This document shows positions 54,843 through 64,000 of a stretch of 64,000 bases of DNA, piece by piece; position 1 is the stretch's first letter; the number at the start of each line of letters is the position of its first letter. The notes under the pieces were generated by a model, which made no database searches, had not been told where the DNA came from, and saw only the letters and a program-made list of their open reading frames with translations. Position numbers and translations under genes: made by a program. Source of the DNA: Rickettsiales bacterium (lineage in GTDB: Bacteria; Pseudomonadota; Alphaproteobacteria; Rickettsiales; Rickettsiaceae); contig CANGIW010000001.1 in assembly GCA_947454145.1 (NCBI GenBank), forward strand, positions 1 through 64,000, in the 5' to 3' direction.

Positions 54843-56198
54843 TCACGTGTAAGGATTTTCAGTAGTTGTAAAATTTATTCTTATAGGAACACCATTCATC
54901 CCAAAAGCATCTCTTAAAGAATTCAGTAAATATTGTTTGTAGTTTTGTGGTATTTGCGAGCTAGATTTATTTGCAAAAAATTTAAAAGTAGGTGGGCGTA
55001 TACCAGTTTGTAAGCAATATTTAACTTTTATTTTAGATCCACCTACAGATAAAGAATTTTCGGATTTTGTAATTTGTAACCACTTGTTTAGCTGACTTGT
55101 AGAAATTTTAGTATTCCATAATTTATTACTAGCAATTACGCTATCTAATACCTGATCAAGCTTATGTTCTTTTATTACAGAAATATAATTTACAGCAACA
55201 TCTTTAACTTGAGATAAAAACTTACCTAATTTGTAAGCAATTTCTTCCTGAAAAGCTTTAGTGTTTTCTATTAAATCCATTTTATTGAAGACAATAGTTA
55301 AACAACGTCCATTTTCAATTACCAAATTAGCTAAATTAAGATCTTGTTTTGTAATTTCTTCTCTAGCATCGAGCATTAAAATAACATTATTTGCAAATTT
55401 CAATGCATGAATTGTATCACCAATAGATAGCTGTTCTAAATTTTCAGTAATGTTTTTTTTACGTCTTACACCAGCTGTATCTATAAGTTTTAATTTTTGC
55501 CCCTCATACTGCCATTCAATTTCTATTGCTTCACGAGTGGTACCAGCTTGATCCATAACTAATAAACGGTCTTCGGAAAGAATAGAGTTTATAAAACTAG
55601 ATTTACCTACATTTGGTCTACCTATTATCGCTATACTTATTACATCAGATTTATTTTTAGGTTTTTCCCAAATCATAGCACCAGAATATTCTGGAGTTTT
55701 AGGGTATTTTGTTTGTAAAGCTTGATAAAGATCAATAAGTCCCAATCTATGAGCTGCAGAAATTTTGATAGGTTTACCAAATCCTAATTTATAATAATCA
55801 TCAACTGAATCTGTATTTTTTTCTGCTTTATTGGCAACAAAAATTATTTTATCCTGGAATTTACGTAAAGCTTTTGCAAAATTTTGATAATCAGGAACAT
55901 TTTTAGCTGTAGCATCTACCAAAAAAATAGTAGCATCCGCTTCCTCCGCCGCTAATAAAGATTGCTTATTCATATCTATAGCAAGAATAGAATTTTTACC
56001 AGAACTAAAATCTAGACCAGGTGTATCTATAATTTGAAAATTAAGATCGGATAATTTAGCAAAAGAATATTTACGATCCCTTGTAACACCAGCTTCATCA
56101 TGAACAATAGCTTTTGTTTTTGTGCTTAATAAATTAAAAAGTGTAGATTTACCGACGTTTGGTTTACCTATTATTGCGACAGTAAAAATTTTATTCAT
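54843..56198 (-). CDS. der: ribosome biogenesis GTPase Der
   Basis: Double-GTPase protein (EngA) needed for 50S assembly. Two G domains are visible: IIGKPNVGKSTLFN with DTPGLDF (about 8-165) and IIGRPNVGKSSFIN with DTAGVRRKKN (about 185-350), then the KH-like C-terminal domain. 451 residues. The ATG at 56198 is preferred to an in-frame TTG one codon earlier. Its start overlaps the tlc stop by eight bases (ATGAATAA), a coupled arrangement. Confidence 0.95.
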   Translation of the reverse strand: MNKIFTVAIIGKPNVGKSTLFNLLSTKTKAIVHDEAGVTRDRKYSFAKLSDLNFQIIDTPGLDFSSGKNSILAIDMNKQSLLAAEEADATIFLVDATAKNVPDYQNFAKALRKFQDKIIFVANKAEKNTDSVDDYYKLGFGKPIKISAAHRLGLIDLYQALQTKYPKTPEYSGAMIWEKPKNKSDVISIAIIGRPNVGKSSFINSILSEDRLLVMDQAGTTREAIEIEWQYEGQKLKLIDTAGVRRKKNITENLEQLSIGDTIHALKFANNVILMLDAREEITKQDLNLANLVIENGRCLTIVFNKMDLIENTKAFQEEIAYKLGKFLSQVKDVAVNYISVIKEHKLDQVLDSVIASNKLWNTKISTSQLNKWLQITKSENSLSVGGSKIKVKYCLQTGIRPPTFKFFANKSSSQIPQNYKQYLLNSLRDAFGMNGVPIRINFTTTENPYT

Positions 56199-57714
56199 CA
56201 ATTGATTCTTTATTATTTAATTTTGCTAAATACTCTTTGTTAAGTTCATAAATAGAATAAAACCAGATCATACAAAATATTGAAAATATTAGCATTAATG
56301 TAGAGGTTATGGTGGCATAGCTAGCGTAGCCAGAACCAACAACTTGCATAAGTAAAAATACTTGTATTGCAGAACCTAAAGATTTGCCGAATTTAACTCC
56401 AAGCATATCTGCAGCAGCTTTACCTTTAGTTTTTGTTTCATCATCAAGTGGCACGTAGGCCATCTCTTTAGTGGCATCAAATAACGCATATTTACTTGAT
56501 TTACTTAAAACATTTTGAATTACACCGGCAACAATCGCAAAATTAATTGGATCAAGCACTACAAGATAACCTAACAAAGCATCTTGAAAACTACTACTAA
56601 TAAATACGAAAATACCCGTAACAAAGATTATAACTGGTGTAATTGAGGTAGTTGCTGCCCAACCTATTCTACGAACAACGTTTGAACCTATAATTACCAT
56701 GGAAATAGTGATAACTCCCGTATACACAAGATATAAGCCAGTAAATGAGGTAAATGTTTCTATAGTAGTATATACACTTGAAGTCCTTGCCTTCCAAGGC
56801 CCTTCTACTAAGTTAATTGTAGCTCCATAACAGACTAACAATAATGTTATTAAACGTATATATTTTGAACTCCATATTAATTTTAAGCTTTCTACTAAAG
56901 AAGTTTTTTTAGATTTAGGTTTTATAACGAAAGCATAATTTTCTTGAGTGAAAACTTTATTATTTAGATACCAGAACAAAACTAAAGCTATTAATCCAAA
57001 TAAGATTACAAAAGATAATAATAATTGAACTTGCAGCTTGTCGTTATCAAATCCTGAATAGCCAAATAGCAAAAATTTTATTTCTGCGGAATTTACAAGT
57101 ATTAACCCTGCTAATACTAAAGATAATTGCGAAATTATACCAAATAATATATAAAATCTTTTGGATTGTTCTACTGTAGTTATGCTATTTATAAATTGCC
57201 AAGTCAGCAATGAAAGAACTGTGTTTGGCCACAATTCAACAATTACATAAAACAAAGAAAAACTCCAATTAGAAAGTAGTAAAATAAACCACTTAAAACG
57301 AGGATAATTTGCTACAAGTTCATTGCCCCAAGTTTTAGACAAATGAAAATTTTCTGCATTTGGGAAAATTACAAAAGCAAATAGAGTAAAAAATACTAGA
57401 AATCCAGTTATTGTCGAATAAAATATCGTTGTTCCTTTAAACTTATGTATTAACTTAACATAGATTGCAATAATTAATAATGATGCTGGCATGACGCCCC
57501 AAAATTTCAAGAAAGATATAGTTTCAGCTCCAATCTGGGTAGTTACTATACCATCTTTTAAAGCTCTTATGATATTTTGAATAAATAATATACAAAAAAG
57601 CAGTGCTGCTATAAAAAAAAACTTATTTGATTCTATTTTTTTTATTGGCCAAATTATATCTTTAAAAGTGTTATACCAGTTTGTTTGAGTTTTTTCTCCC
57701 CCTAAAACATTCAT
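56191..57714 (-). CDS. tlc: ATP/ADP translocase (Npt1/Tlc family)
   Basis: Exchanges host ATP for bacterial ADP across the inner membrane, the energy-parasite carrier shared by Rickettsiales, Chlamydiae and plastids. The 507-residue protein has 12 predicted helices and the family segments IWPIKKIESNKFFFIAALL near the N-terminus, KDGIVTTQIGAETISFLKFWG, ELWPNTVLSLLTWQF and DATKEMAYVPLDDETKTKGKAA. Rickettsia carries five paralogues (Tlc1-5) with different nucleotides; which one this matches, and thus its substrate, cannot be fixed by eye. Overlaps der. Confidence 0.95.
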   Translation of the reverse strand: MNVLGGEKTQTNWYNTFKDIIWPIKKIESNKFFFIAALLFCILFIQNIIRALKDGIVTTQIGAETISFLKFWGVMPASLLIIAIYVKLIHKFKGTTIFYSTITGFLVFFTLFAFVIFPNAENFHLSKTWGNELVANYPRFKWFILLLSNWSFSLFYVIVELWPNTVLSLLTWQFINSITTVEQSKRFYILFGIISQLSLVLAGLILVNSAEIKFLLFGYSGFDNDKLQVQLLLSFVILFGLIALVLFWYLNNKVFTQENYAFVIKPKSKKTSLVESLKLIWSSKYIRLITLLLVCYGATINLVEGPWKARTSSVYTTIETFTSFTGLYLVYTGVITISMVIIGSNVVRRIGWAATTSITPVIIFVTGIFVFISSSFQDALLGYLVVLDPINFAIVAGVIQNVLSKSSKYALFDATKEMAYVPLDDETKTKGKAAADMLGVKFGKSLGSAIQVFLLMQVVGSGYASYATITSTLMLIFSIFCMIWFYSIYELNKEYLAKLNNKESIDE

Positions 57715-58027
57715 AAATATGTAAAAAATGATTAAAAAATTATTGTGATAAATTGAGGTTATAGTTTTTATTTCAAATATAAATTATATTGGCTTAAACA
57801 CACATAAAAATATACCTTACATAATAAAAAAACACCTATAAAATTAGTTGTTACTATTATAATGATGCTTCAATTATAATGTCAATTATTTTATGCATAA
57901 TACTTACAGTTATTCACAAATGTAGTATTGGGAGGGGCAAAATATTTCAACTAAAAAACAATCTATTTCTTTACCTCAAGATTTTTTTCAATTAAACTTT
58001 TAGTTATTAAGAATAAGATGAAAAAAC
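57715..58027. other. intergenic region before the small lipoprotein
   Basis: 313 bases, AT-rich, divergent between tlc and the lipoprotein. Contains a short G-rich patch (GGGAGGGGC near 57931). Presumably holds both promoters; none matches consensus well. Confidence 0.3.
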
Positions 58028-58189
58028 ATGTATAAAAAATTTTTGTTAATTGGAACTTTATTTCTAATAACATCTTCCTGTTCACAAAACCAGGCTCAAG
58101 TGTCTAGTGTTTGTGTATCCTCGGATATTTCAGAAAACTGGTATTATAACCCTTGCGTAAAAAGAGCTGCTAATATTAACGTTAGTTAA
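58028..58189 (+). CDS. small lipoprotein, VirB7-like candidate (53 aa)
   Basis: Reading 58028-58189 gives a 53-residue protein: basic start MYKKF, hydrophobic core LLIGTLFLI, then TSSC, a lipobox-like site with Cys18, and a 35-residue mature part with two more Cys (27 and 43) near SVCVSS and NPCVKR. Size, lipoprotein signal and extra Cys resemble VirB7 T4SS lipoproteins, which lock to VirB9 at the outer membrane, and two VirB6 genes lie within 4 kb. An alternative is a generic small lipoprotein (entericidin type). It overlaps the 3' end of the opposing gene by eight bases. Confidence 0.55.
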   Translation: MYKKFLLIGTLFLITSSCSQNQAQVSSVCVSSDISENWYYNPCVKRAANINVS

Positions 58190-59324
58190 CATTCATTTCA
58201 TGATAATTTGGTGTTTGAATAATGTTATTTATTATTGTTCTATACATAGTGATATGGTTTTTATGGTATAGATCTAAAAAATATTTTGTTAAATCAGGTT
58301 CTTGAATTTCTATATTCATATTGTTTAATACTATTGGAGTTATTGCCCATAGATAAGATCCCAAACCTTCAGATATAGCTTTTATATTATTTTCACGTAT
58401 AGCTCTATCTCCAACAACTTCGTAATTAAGTGTGAATTTCTTCTCTCTTAAAACAGCATCGATGACAGCAGATTTATATTGAATGTAAGGCTGATTTGTA
58501 ACAAAGACTATATTGGTTATATGATTTTTTTCTTTTAGCCAGTCAATTAATGTCAAAATAGAGGTTTGAGTACTTGGTCTACGAGTTTCTCTTTTAGAGC
58601 TATCTAATATAGTAGTATTTATATTTAATTTATATAAATCTGATTCTAAATATATTTTTTTTATTAAATTGACCTCGGTTAGCTTACTCCAGTCTTTTAA
58701 ATTAAAGTACTCTGCGAGTTTTGATAACTCTTCTTCGGTGCCATCAACTCCTATACTCAGGTGTCTTTCTCCGGTTAAAAAAATTATATTGGGTGTTATA
58801 AGACCTGATTTTATTAAAGAAAATGCATACTCAATTCTTTGTTCTATAACTTTTTTACTAGCTCCTATTATACAAACTGCATCTACATTCTTTCTCCAAG
58901 GCTTTATGGCTTCCACGAAACCTAAAACAGTTAAGTCTTTCATTATAGCATCCTCGTCTTTAGTCATCCACTCTAGTGTTTCTAACTCCCATCTTTCTTT
59001 GTGTGCTCTGTTAAGAGAAAATTTATTTTGACTAGCCCTTACCATATTTAATATACTTCTAGCTGCTTTATCTTTGGTTGTATTTTTCAGGAAAAATTGA
59101 TTCCAAGATTCATTAAAAGTTTTTTCTTCAGCGCGTTCGAATAAATCTTTCAATGCATATTTTTGTTCGGTACTGGTAAATCCGTAATAATTTAGAATGT
59201 TATTGAATGAATATCTATTATAATCTTTGGTTATAAGTGCTGCTAATAATATTATTATGCTAATCAAAAGAAGCCAACTATTTAGTTTGTTAGCATTTAA
59301 ATTAGATTTATGTGACCTAGGCAT
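58182..59324 (-). CDS. membrane-anchored protein with DUF218/YdcF-like domain
   Basis: One membrane segment (17-35) after a basic start, a helical region (50-135), then a Rossmann-like domain (about 145-330) resembling DUF218 (SanA/ElyC/YdcF): VDAVCIIGASKKVIEQRIEYA, LITPNIIFLTGERH, the acidic turn, and a later TNIVFVTNQPYIQYKSAVI with the Thr-rich STQTSILTLIDWL before it. In this family the domain is linked to envelope and peptidoglycan precursor control. Assignment from pattern only. Monocistronic. Confidence 0.5.
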   Translation of the reverse strand: MPRSHKSNLNANKLNSWLLLISIIILLAALITKDYNRYSFNNILNYYGFTSTEQKYALKDLFERAEEKTFNESWNQFFLKNTTKDKAARSILNMVRASQNKFSLNRAHKERWELETLEWMTKDEDAIMKDLTVLGFVEAIKPWRKNVDAVCIIGASKKVIEQRIEYAFSLIKSGLITPNIIFLTGERHLSIGVDGTEEELSKLAEYFNLKDWSKLTEVNLIKKIYLESDLYKLNINTTILDSSKRETRRPSTQTSILTLIDWLKEKNHITNIVFVTNQPYIQYKSAVIDAVLREKKFTLNYEVVGDRAIRENNIKAISEGLGSYLWAITPIVLNNMNIEIQEPDLTKYFLDLYHKNHITMYRTIINNIIQTPNYHEMNVN

Positions 59325-59681
59325 AAGTTTTTACAAAAAAATAATAGAGTGAATAATGATCGGATAATTTTTTAAAATGAATAGCAATGTTGAATTTAAA
59401 TAACAACTCGATTTCACATTCTAATAATTCATGATATGATTTACAATCATAAATTATAAACTGCATATATTATTTGCAATTTAATTATTAAATTACTATA
59501 AAATAGTGGCATGGTTTTCACAAGTTATCAATTTTTTTATTTAATAATATGATCAAATTTTTTGATAACATTACAAACCTGTGGTATCTTTAAATTTAAG
59601 TTAGCTTTTACTTTCTAAAAAAATAATGATTGATGATAAGAATTCAATATCAACTATTGGTTAGAAAAAATTTTGTGCTAT
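59325..59681. other. divergent intergenic region before VirB6 genes
   Basis: About 350 bases with no coding signal between the DUF218-like gene and VirB6. Presumably carries the promoters of both; boxes cannot be chosen with confidence in this AT-rich stretch. Confidence 0.3.
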
Positions 59682-61829
59682 ATGCCAACTAATTTTTGTA
59701 AATTTTTTAAAAATACAAATATATTACTAATCTCTATAGTATTATTTTTTTACAACATTAATCCGTTAAATGCAACTAATTTTGGTAGTAGCTGTCCTGC
59801 GGCTGGTAATATAGGTCCAAATGAGGCATTGGGATTTAGTGATGTTCTTTATAACTATTTAGAAAACAATATTTGCATCAGTCAAACAAGTTGCCAAGCA
59901 AATGATACTAATTTAACAATTTGTGTACGTAATGATTATAACACAGATAGTTCTTGCGTACCAAATCAATCTTGTACAGAATATCAATTAGGTCTGAATC
60001 AAAATATTTCTTTAGGTAGTTTTACTAACAACACATTTCTTAGCGGTCAAAATAATATCAAAAATACAAACGTAACTATAAATCAAGTTGATCAAAATGT
60101 TTGTTTGATGATTGAAACTGTTTTTGGTGCAAAGTCAATTGTATGTAAAACTACAACTGTTGGTCCACCACCTCCACCTGAAAATTCTACTTGCACTAAC
60201 GTAGCTAATATTTGTAGTAGTGCCACAAGTAATAGCAAATCTATTTTTAATTTTTCAGGTCGATCTATTCAATGTCTACGTGAAACTTTGAATTCAGCAT
60301 TTTTTGGTAATTCTACTTGTAGACAAGTTAGCCAAACGCAAAAGCTTAATAGCATAAGTCCATTTTTTGTTTTTCAAAAATCAATAAAAACACTGATTTT
60401 TGTAGCTTTAACTTTGTATATAATGTTTTTCGGTATAAAATTAATGTACGAACCTCAAGCAGCTCTTGATGGAGGAGGTGTGATAATGGTTTTATTGAAA
60501 TTATTTTTAGTACAATATTTTGCTGTAGGAACCTTACCACAATATTTTAATTTTGGCGATGTTACGAGTAATGGGGTTACTGAAATTGTTATGCCGCTTA
60601 TTCTTGAGTTAATGTCCGGATTTTCTAATATTATGTTGCAAGCTGCTAGTTCACAATCAAATGGTGACTTTTGTTTTATAGATACTGCTAGCTATGACCC
60701 CGGATACAGTTACTATGCAATGTGGGACTCTTTGGATTGCAGAATTGGTTACTATCTTGGATATTATCCAAGTGATGTAATTGTACCTGATTCCGATTTC
60801 CCCCAAGATTGGTTTAAAGATAAAATGGGTATTTTTGGTCTTATGGCTGCTGCAACATGGATGGGGTCTTTGGTTGTATTAATTTGCATGATATTCTTTG
60901 TAAAATTTTTGCTCGAAATAACCTTCAAAATACTGATGAGTTTTATAATAGCTATATTAAATGTATATATGCTAGCTTACCTATCACCTATATTTATACC
61001 GATGTATTTATTCGAATATACAAAAAAATATTATGAAGGGTGGAAAAGTTTGTTGTTATCATGCTGTATACAACCATTGATTCTCACCGCTTATTTAACT
61101 ATGGCATTAGGTTTTTTTGATCAAACTGTTTATAAACAATGTCAATTTATATCAACAACTAGTCCTAGCGGAAAGTATTATTTTATTTCAGATACACCTT
61201 ACATTACGCCTGATGCTGACTATAACAAAAATTGTAAATCTAGTATCGGGTATATTATGCATCAGCTTGCTACGGGCAAGGGGTGGAGTAAAAAAACACA
61301 TTTTCTTTTTAAAACATATGAATTTGATGTGTCAGCTTTAGCGTCTGAGGTAGTTTATTTAGTGCTTTTCTTCGCGGTATTTGCTTACTTACTTGAATCT
61401 ATGTGTGACCTTTCTGATAGTATATCTGCTGGTTTACAGGGGATGCAAAAAAAGATAGGCAAAGACGTATTCACAGACCTACAAGAAGGAAGTAAACCAA
61501 TGAGGGATTTAGGTGGAGCTGCTGTATCTTTAGCAAAAAATGTAGCTTCAATTCCTCTAACGCTAGCGGGTAGAGCTGCTGAGAAACCAATAAAAGCTGC
61601 TGCTATAGCTGCTGAGAAACCAATAAAAGCTGCTGCTAGCACAATTGCTCAAGGTGGTAAGGGGGCGGTAGAATTAGGTGCTAGAGGAGTTGTAGGTTTA
61701 GGTAGGGGAGCCTATACAGTTGGCAAAGCTGTGTACAATGCTAGTGCTTCTGCCTACCAAAATATTAAATCTAAAAATGGTTCTTCTGATAAATCTGATT
61801 CAAGTGCCTCTTCTAATGAGGAGTCATAA
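59682..61829 (+). CDS. VirB6-family type IV secretion protein (715 aa)
   Basis: T4SS channel subunit. Signal peptide (about 10-31), Cys-rich periplasmic domain (35-215, many Asn/Thr and paired Cys), and the VirB6/TrbL membrane core (235-560): GVTEIVMPLILELMSGF, YSYYAMWDSLDCRIGYYLGY and LSPIFIPMYLFEYTKKYY match the same segments of the two longer VirB6 paralogues. The Ala-rich C-terminal tail (590-715) repeats EKPIKAAA twice and lacks the extra domain of the others. An in-frame TTG nine bases upstream is less likely. Followed 154 bases later by another VirB6. Confidence 0.9.
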   Translation: MPTNFCKFFKNTNILLISIVLFFYNINPLNATNFGSSCPAAGNIGPNEALGFSDVLYNYLENNICISQTSCQANDTNLTICVRNDYNTDSSCVPNQSCTEYQLGLNQNISLGSFTNNTFLSGQNNIKNTNVTINQVDQNVCLMIETVFGAKSIVCKTTTVGPPPPPENSTCTNVANICSSATSNSKSIFNFSGRSIQCLRETLNSAFFGNSTCRQVSQTQKLNSISPFFVFQKSIKTLIFVALTLYIMFFGIKLMYEPQAALDGGGVIMVLLKLFLVQYFAVGTLPQYFNFGDVTSNGVTEIVMPLILELMSGFSNIMLQAASSQSNGDFCFIDTASYDPGYSYYAMWDSLDCRIGYYLGYYPSDVIVPDSDFPQDWFKDKMGIFGLMAAATWMGSLVVLICMIFFVKFLLEITFKILMSFIIAILNVYMLAYLSPIFIPMYLFEYTKKYYEGWKSLLLSCCIQPLILTAYLTMALGFFDQTVYKQCQFISTTSPSGKYYFISDTPYITPDADYNKNCKSSIGYIMHQLATGKGWSKKTHFLFKTYEFDVSALASEVVYLVLFFAVFAYLLESMCDLSDSISAGLQGMQKKIGKDVFTDLQEGSKPMRDLGGAAVSLAKNVASIPLTLAGRAAEKPIKAAAIAAEKPIKAAASTIAQGGKGAVELGARGVVGLGRGAYTVGKAVYNASASAYQNIKSKNGSSDKSDSSASSNEES

Positions 61830-61983
61830 AAAGGATATCTAGAAACATATAAATAGTCAAAAATAGCGTTAGTAGTGAACGTACTAAAGTTATATAATTT
61901 TTATGCCTTGCATAAGTATTAAACCTAAGATTATAAAAGAATACAATATTGCGTATAAAATATATAAATAAATTAAATTTAAG

Positions 61984-64000
61984 ATGTTAACACAAGACGA
62001 AGAAGAAGCAAAAGAAAAGTCTCAAAATTCATTTAAGATAATATTAGTAATTACCTTATTACTTGTACCAGTTTTTTTAATTCTTTGTCTTATAGGTATT
62101 GCTGGTCTTGATTTTAAAGATTTAACTACAACAGGATGTATATATAGATATCCTCCTACAGAATTATCTTATAACTCTGTAATGGTACCAACTCATAAAT
62201 ATAAACTTAATGCAAATGGTAATTATAGTATAGTAAGTACTCAAGATAATAATGGTAATAGTGTTTTGCGACCAAACCCTAATGGTTATGGAAGTTGGCT
62301 AAAAACTAGTATAAGGGTATCTGCTAATACACCCATTACTTTAGGTGTTAATGGTGTAGTTAGCTTATGTAGGGGGAATTTGGTAAGTATGAATTTAAGC
62401 TCCGATAGTGGTTTAAATAGTAGAAATTTAAATATTCCTTTACCAAAGGTTGAAGAAAATCAAGCAAGTGCACCTGTAATCAATATGGATAAAAATATTG
62501 CATCTACAGGTTTACCATTAGTTTTTAATGCGCAAACTTCGCAGTGGCGTAATTTAGCTTTTATAGAATTATATGATAATGTAGAAGTTAGGGTATTACC
62601 TAAAAATACAAGTAATGCAGCTTCTGTAGCCAATGTTTTTGCAAGTCCAGACTTAGTAAATTTACAATACACATCAGCAGTAGATTGCTCTAAACAAACT
62701 ACTAGCTATAACCCTGTTTGCGGTCTTTATACATTTTATAGCGGCAGTGTAGTGTCGGGCTGCACAGCTTACACATATACAACTGAAGATTGTGCACCAG
62801 AAACTAGAAAAGGTTTAGTTGGAGATTGGTGGTGTTGTCCAACTTCATGGACATGTGGTACCTATAGTCATGATCATTGTTGTCCACAAACTACACATAC
62901 TGCATATACAACAAATACTACTACAGTTCCTTATCCTTATTTATCTAACAACTCAAGAACACTAAGTTTTATAAGCAATAAAAGTCAACTTTCACCGAAT
63001 CTTTATACTAGTAAAAATTGTTCTAATGCAAATGATTATTATAAAGAACCGTTGCAATTTTGGGCAACTAAAGGTAATTATTTATTATGGAGATTAGATT
63101 CTGGTAGTAGTGATAAAAACGCTCGCGGAGATAGTTATAATATCTCTAGAGCTCCGGATAGTAATAATATTATTTATTCTGAAAAAGCTCAAGTAAATTC
63201 TCAAACTGGTTATTTACAATATCGTTTTTATGATAGTGGTAATTTTGCTAACAACACCGGAGGTTATGTTATTACTTTAAAGCACACTAAATGTGTTAGA
63301 GAGAATGGAATTGTAGTGAATGATTCAGGATGCAATAATAGGGGACAGATTAAATATGCTATTCTAAATGGAAGCTCTAGCGTAGATAGTTCAACTTCGA
63401 TACACGATCTTCCTAAAGTTGAATCAGATACAACTGTACAAATAATTCCTGATACTGATGGTTATCTTGCTTTTCTTATATATAATAATACACAAGATTA
63501 TGCAAATAGCACTGGGTATTATTATATAACAACTTATACCCAGACCGACACTGGTGACTTTAGTCCTTTGTTAAATAGATTGATAATCAGTTTAAAAACA
63601 CAAGTTTATAACGCTGCAAAAACAATTTTTTCAAACATGGTATGTTATAAAGCTACGGATAAAAGCTCTTGTATAAATTTTTTTAGCTATATAAAAGCTG
63701 TACTAACACTTTATATGAGCTTTATAGGGTTACAATATATTTTGGGTATAAATAAAGAACTTGATCAATATGATCTTATCATCAAAATAGTTAAAATTTT
63801 CATTGTTGGTGGTCTTTTAAATGACACAACCTTTAACTGGATTTTTGATAATTTCTATCCCTTAGTTACGAATTTTACTGATACAATAATCAGTAATATT
63901 TCGGGTTATTCTCCTTTTAATATAGCAACTGTGGAAAATCATCAAGTGTATAATCCTATGATGTTTTTGAATGTAGTATTCTCTAATATATTTCTAAGCA
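61984..64000 (+). CDS. VirB6-family type IV secretion protein, 3' end beyond window
   Basis: An open frame of 672 codons runs to the window edge. It starts MLTQDEEEAKEKSQNS, has a membrane segment (20-42), then a very long Asn/Ser/Thr/Tyr-rich periplasmic region (50-555) with many Cys in pairs (DWWCCPTSWTCG, HDHCCPQTTH), and then enters a VirB6 core at FFSYIKAVLTLYMSFIGLQ. This is the layout of the largest rickettsial VirB6 paralogues. It should continue through more helices and possibly the extra C-terminal domain. Partial at the 3' end; no stop seen. Confidence 0.88.
   Translation, partial: MLTQDEEEAKEKSQNSFKIILVITLLLVPVFLILCLIGIAGLDFKDLTTTGCIYRYPPTELSYNSVMVPTHKYKLNANGNYSIVSTQDNNGNSVLRPNPNGYGSWLKTSIRVSANTPITLGVNGVVSLCRGNLVSMNLSSDSGLNSRNLNIPLPKVEENQASAPVINMDKNIASTGLPLVFNAQTSQWRNLAFIELYDNVEVRVLPKNTSNAASVANVFASPDLVNLQYTSAVDCSKQTTSYNPVCGLYTFYSGSVVSGCTAYTYTTEDCAPETRKGLVGDWWCCPTSWTCGTYSHDHCCPQTTHTAYTTNTTTVPYPYLSNNSRTLSFISNKSQLSPNLYTSKNCSNANDYYKEPLQFWATKGNYLLWRLDSGSSDKNARGDSYNISRAPDSNNIIYSEKAQVNSQTGYLQYRFYDSGNFANNTGGYVITLKHTKCVRENGIVVNDSGCNNRGQIKYAILNGSSSVDSSTSIHDLPKVESDTTVQIIPDTDGYLAFLIYNNTQDYANSTGYYYITTYTQTDTGDFSPLLNRLIISLKTQVYNAAKTIFSNMVCYKATDKSSCINFFSYIKAVLTLYMSFIGLQYILGINKELDQYDLIIKIVKIFIVGGLLNDTTFNWIFDNFYPLVTNFTDTIISNISGYSPFNIATVENHQVYNPMMFLNVVFSNIFLS

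Overview
This window is AT-rich DNA from an obligate intracellular alphaproteobacterium of the order Rickettsiales, most likely family Rickettsiaceae. The evidence is an ATP/ADP translocase of the energy-parasite type (tlc), a type IV secretion locus with virB3-virB4 and several very large VirB6 proteins, an isocitrate dehydrogenase with the long rickettsial C-terminal extension, a stand-alone GTA-type holin/lysozyme pair, and long AT-rich spacers. Genus cannot be settled by eye. The VirB6 genes are not in one tandem run as in Rickettsia, and none of the massive repeats of Orientia are seen.

Layout. 1-10.9 kb: tRNA-Ile(GAT), rplY, an acetyltransferase, a ZnuA-like binding protein, pdhB-pdhC (no pdhA), a cysteine desulfurase, trmB, lipA, a Tim44-like protein, and a solute-binding/TRIC-like fusion. 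11-19.2 kb: a four-fold internally repeated protein with a run of ten Gs, an SPFH protein, mnhB-mnhC-mnhD, a hydrophilic 459-aa protein of unknown function behind a strong promoter, and a lysozyme-holin lysis pair. 19.3-26.2 kb: an AI-2E family transporter, PBP1A, and a first VirB6 with twelve 36-bp repeats. 26.2-33.3 kb: an IS630-type transposase relic with a 64-bp tandem repeat, then rpsL-rpsG-fusA, icd-smpB and murA on the minus strand. 33.6-41.6 kb: virB3-virB4-virB6, a His-rich secreted protein and two related outer-membrane proteins. 42-50.3 kb: ychF, pth, recJ, a queuosine-precursor transporter, an effector-like repeat protein and an autotransporter-like barrel. 50.9-57.7 kb: tRNA-Thr(GGT), sco1, hemB, another outer-membrane protein, and der-tlc. 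58-64 kb: a tiny lipoprotein missed by length-limited gene calling (VirB7-like candidate), a DUF218-like membrane protein, and two more VirB6 proteins, the last running off the end.

How it fits together. Housekeeping genes (translation, pyruvate to acetyl-CoA, lipoate, peptidoglycan, haem and cytochrome oxidase assembly) are interleaved with host-interaction genes: T4SS inner-membrane components, surface barrels, candidate effectors and the nucleotide transporter. The parts most worth following up are the homopolymeric G tracts (two in genes, two in a spacer repeat whose copies already differ in length), the expanded VirB6 family with a shared extra C-terminal domain, the isolated holin/endolysin pair, and the solute-binding/TRIC-like fusion. 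All assignments come from reading the sequence and recalled family motifs; no database search was run.
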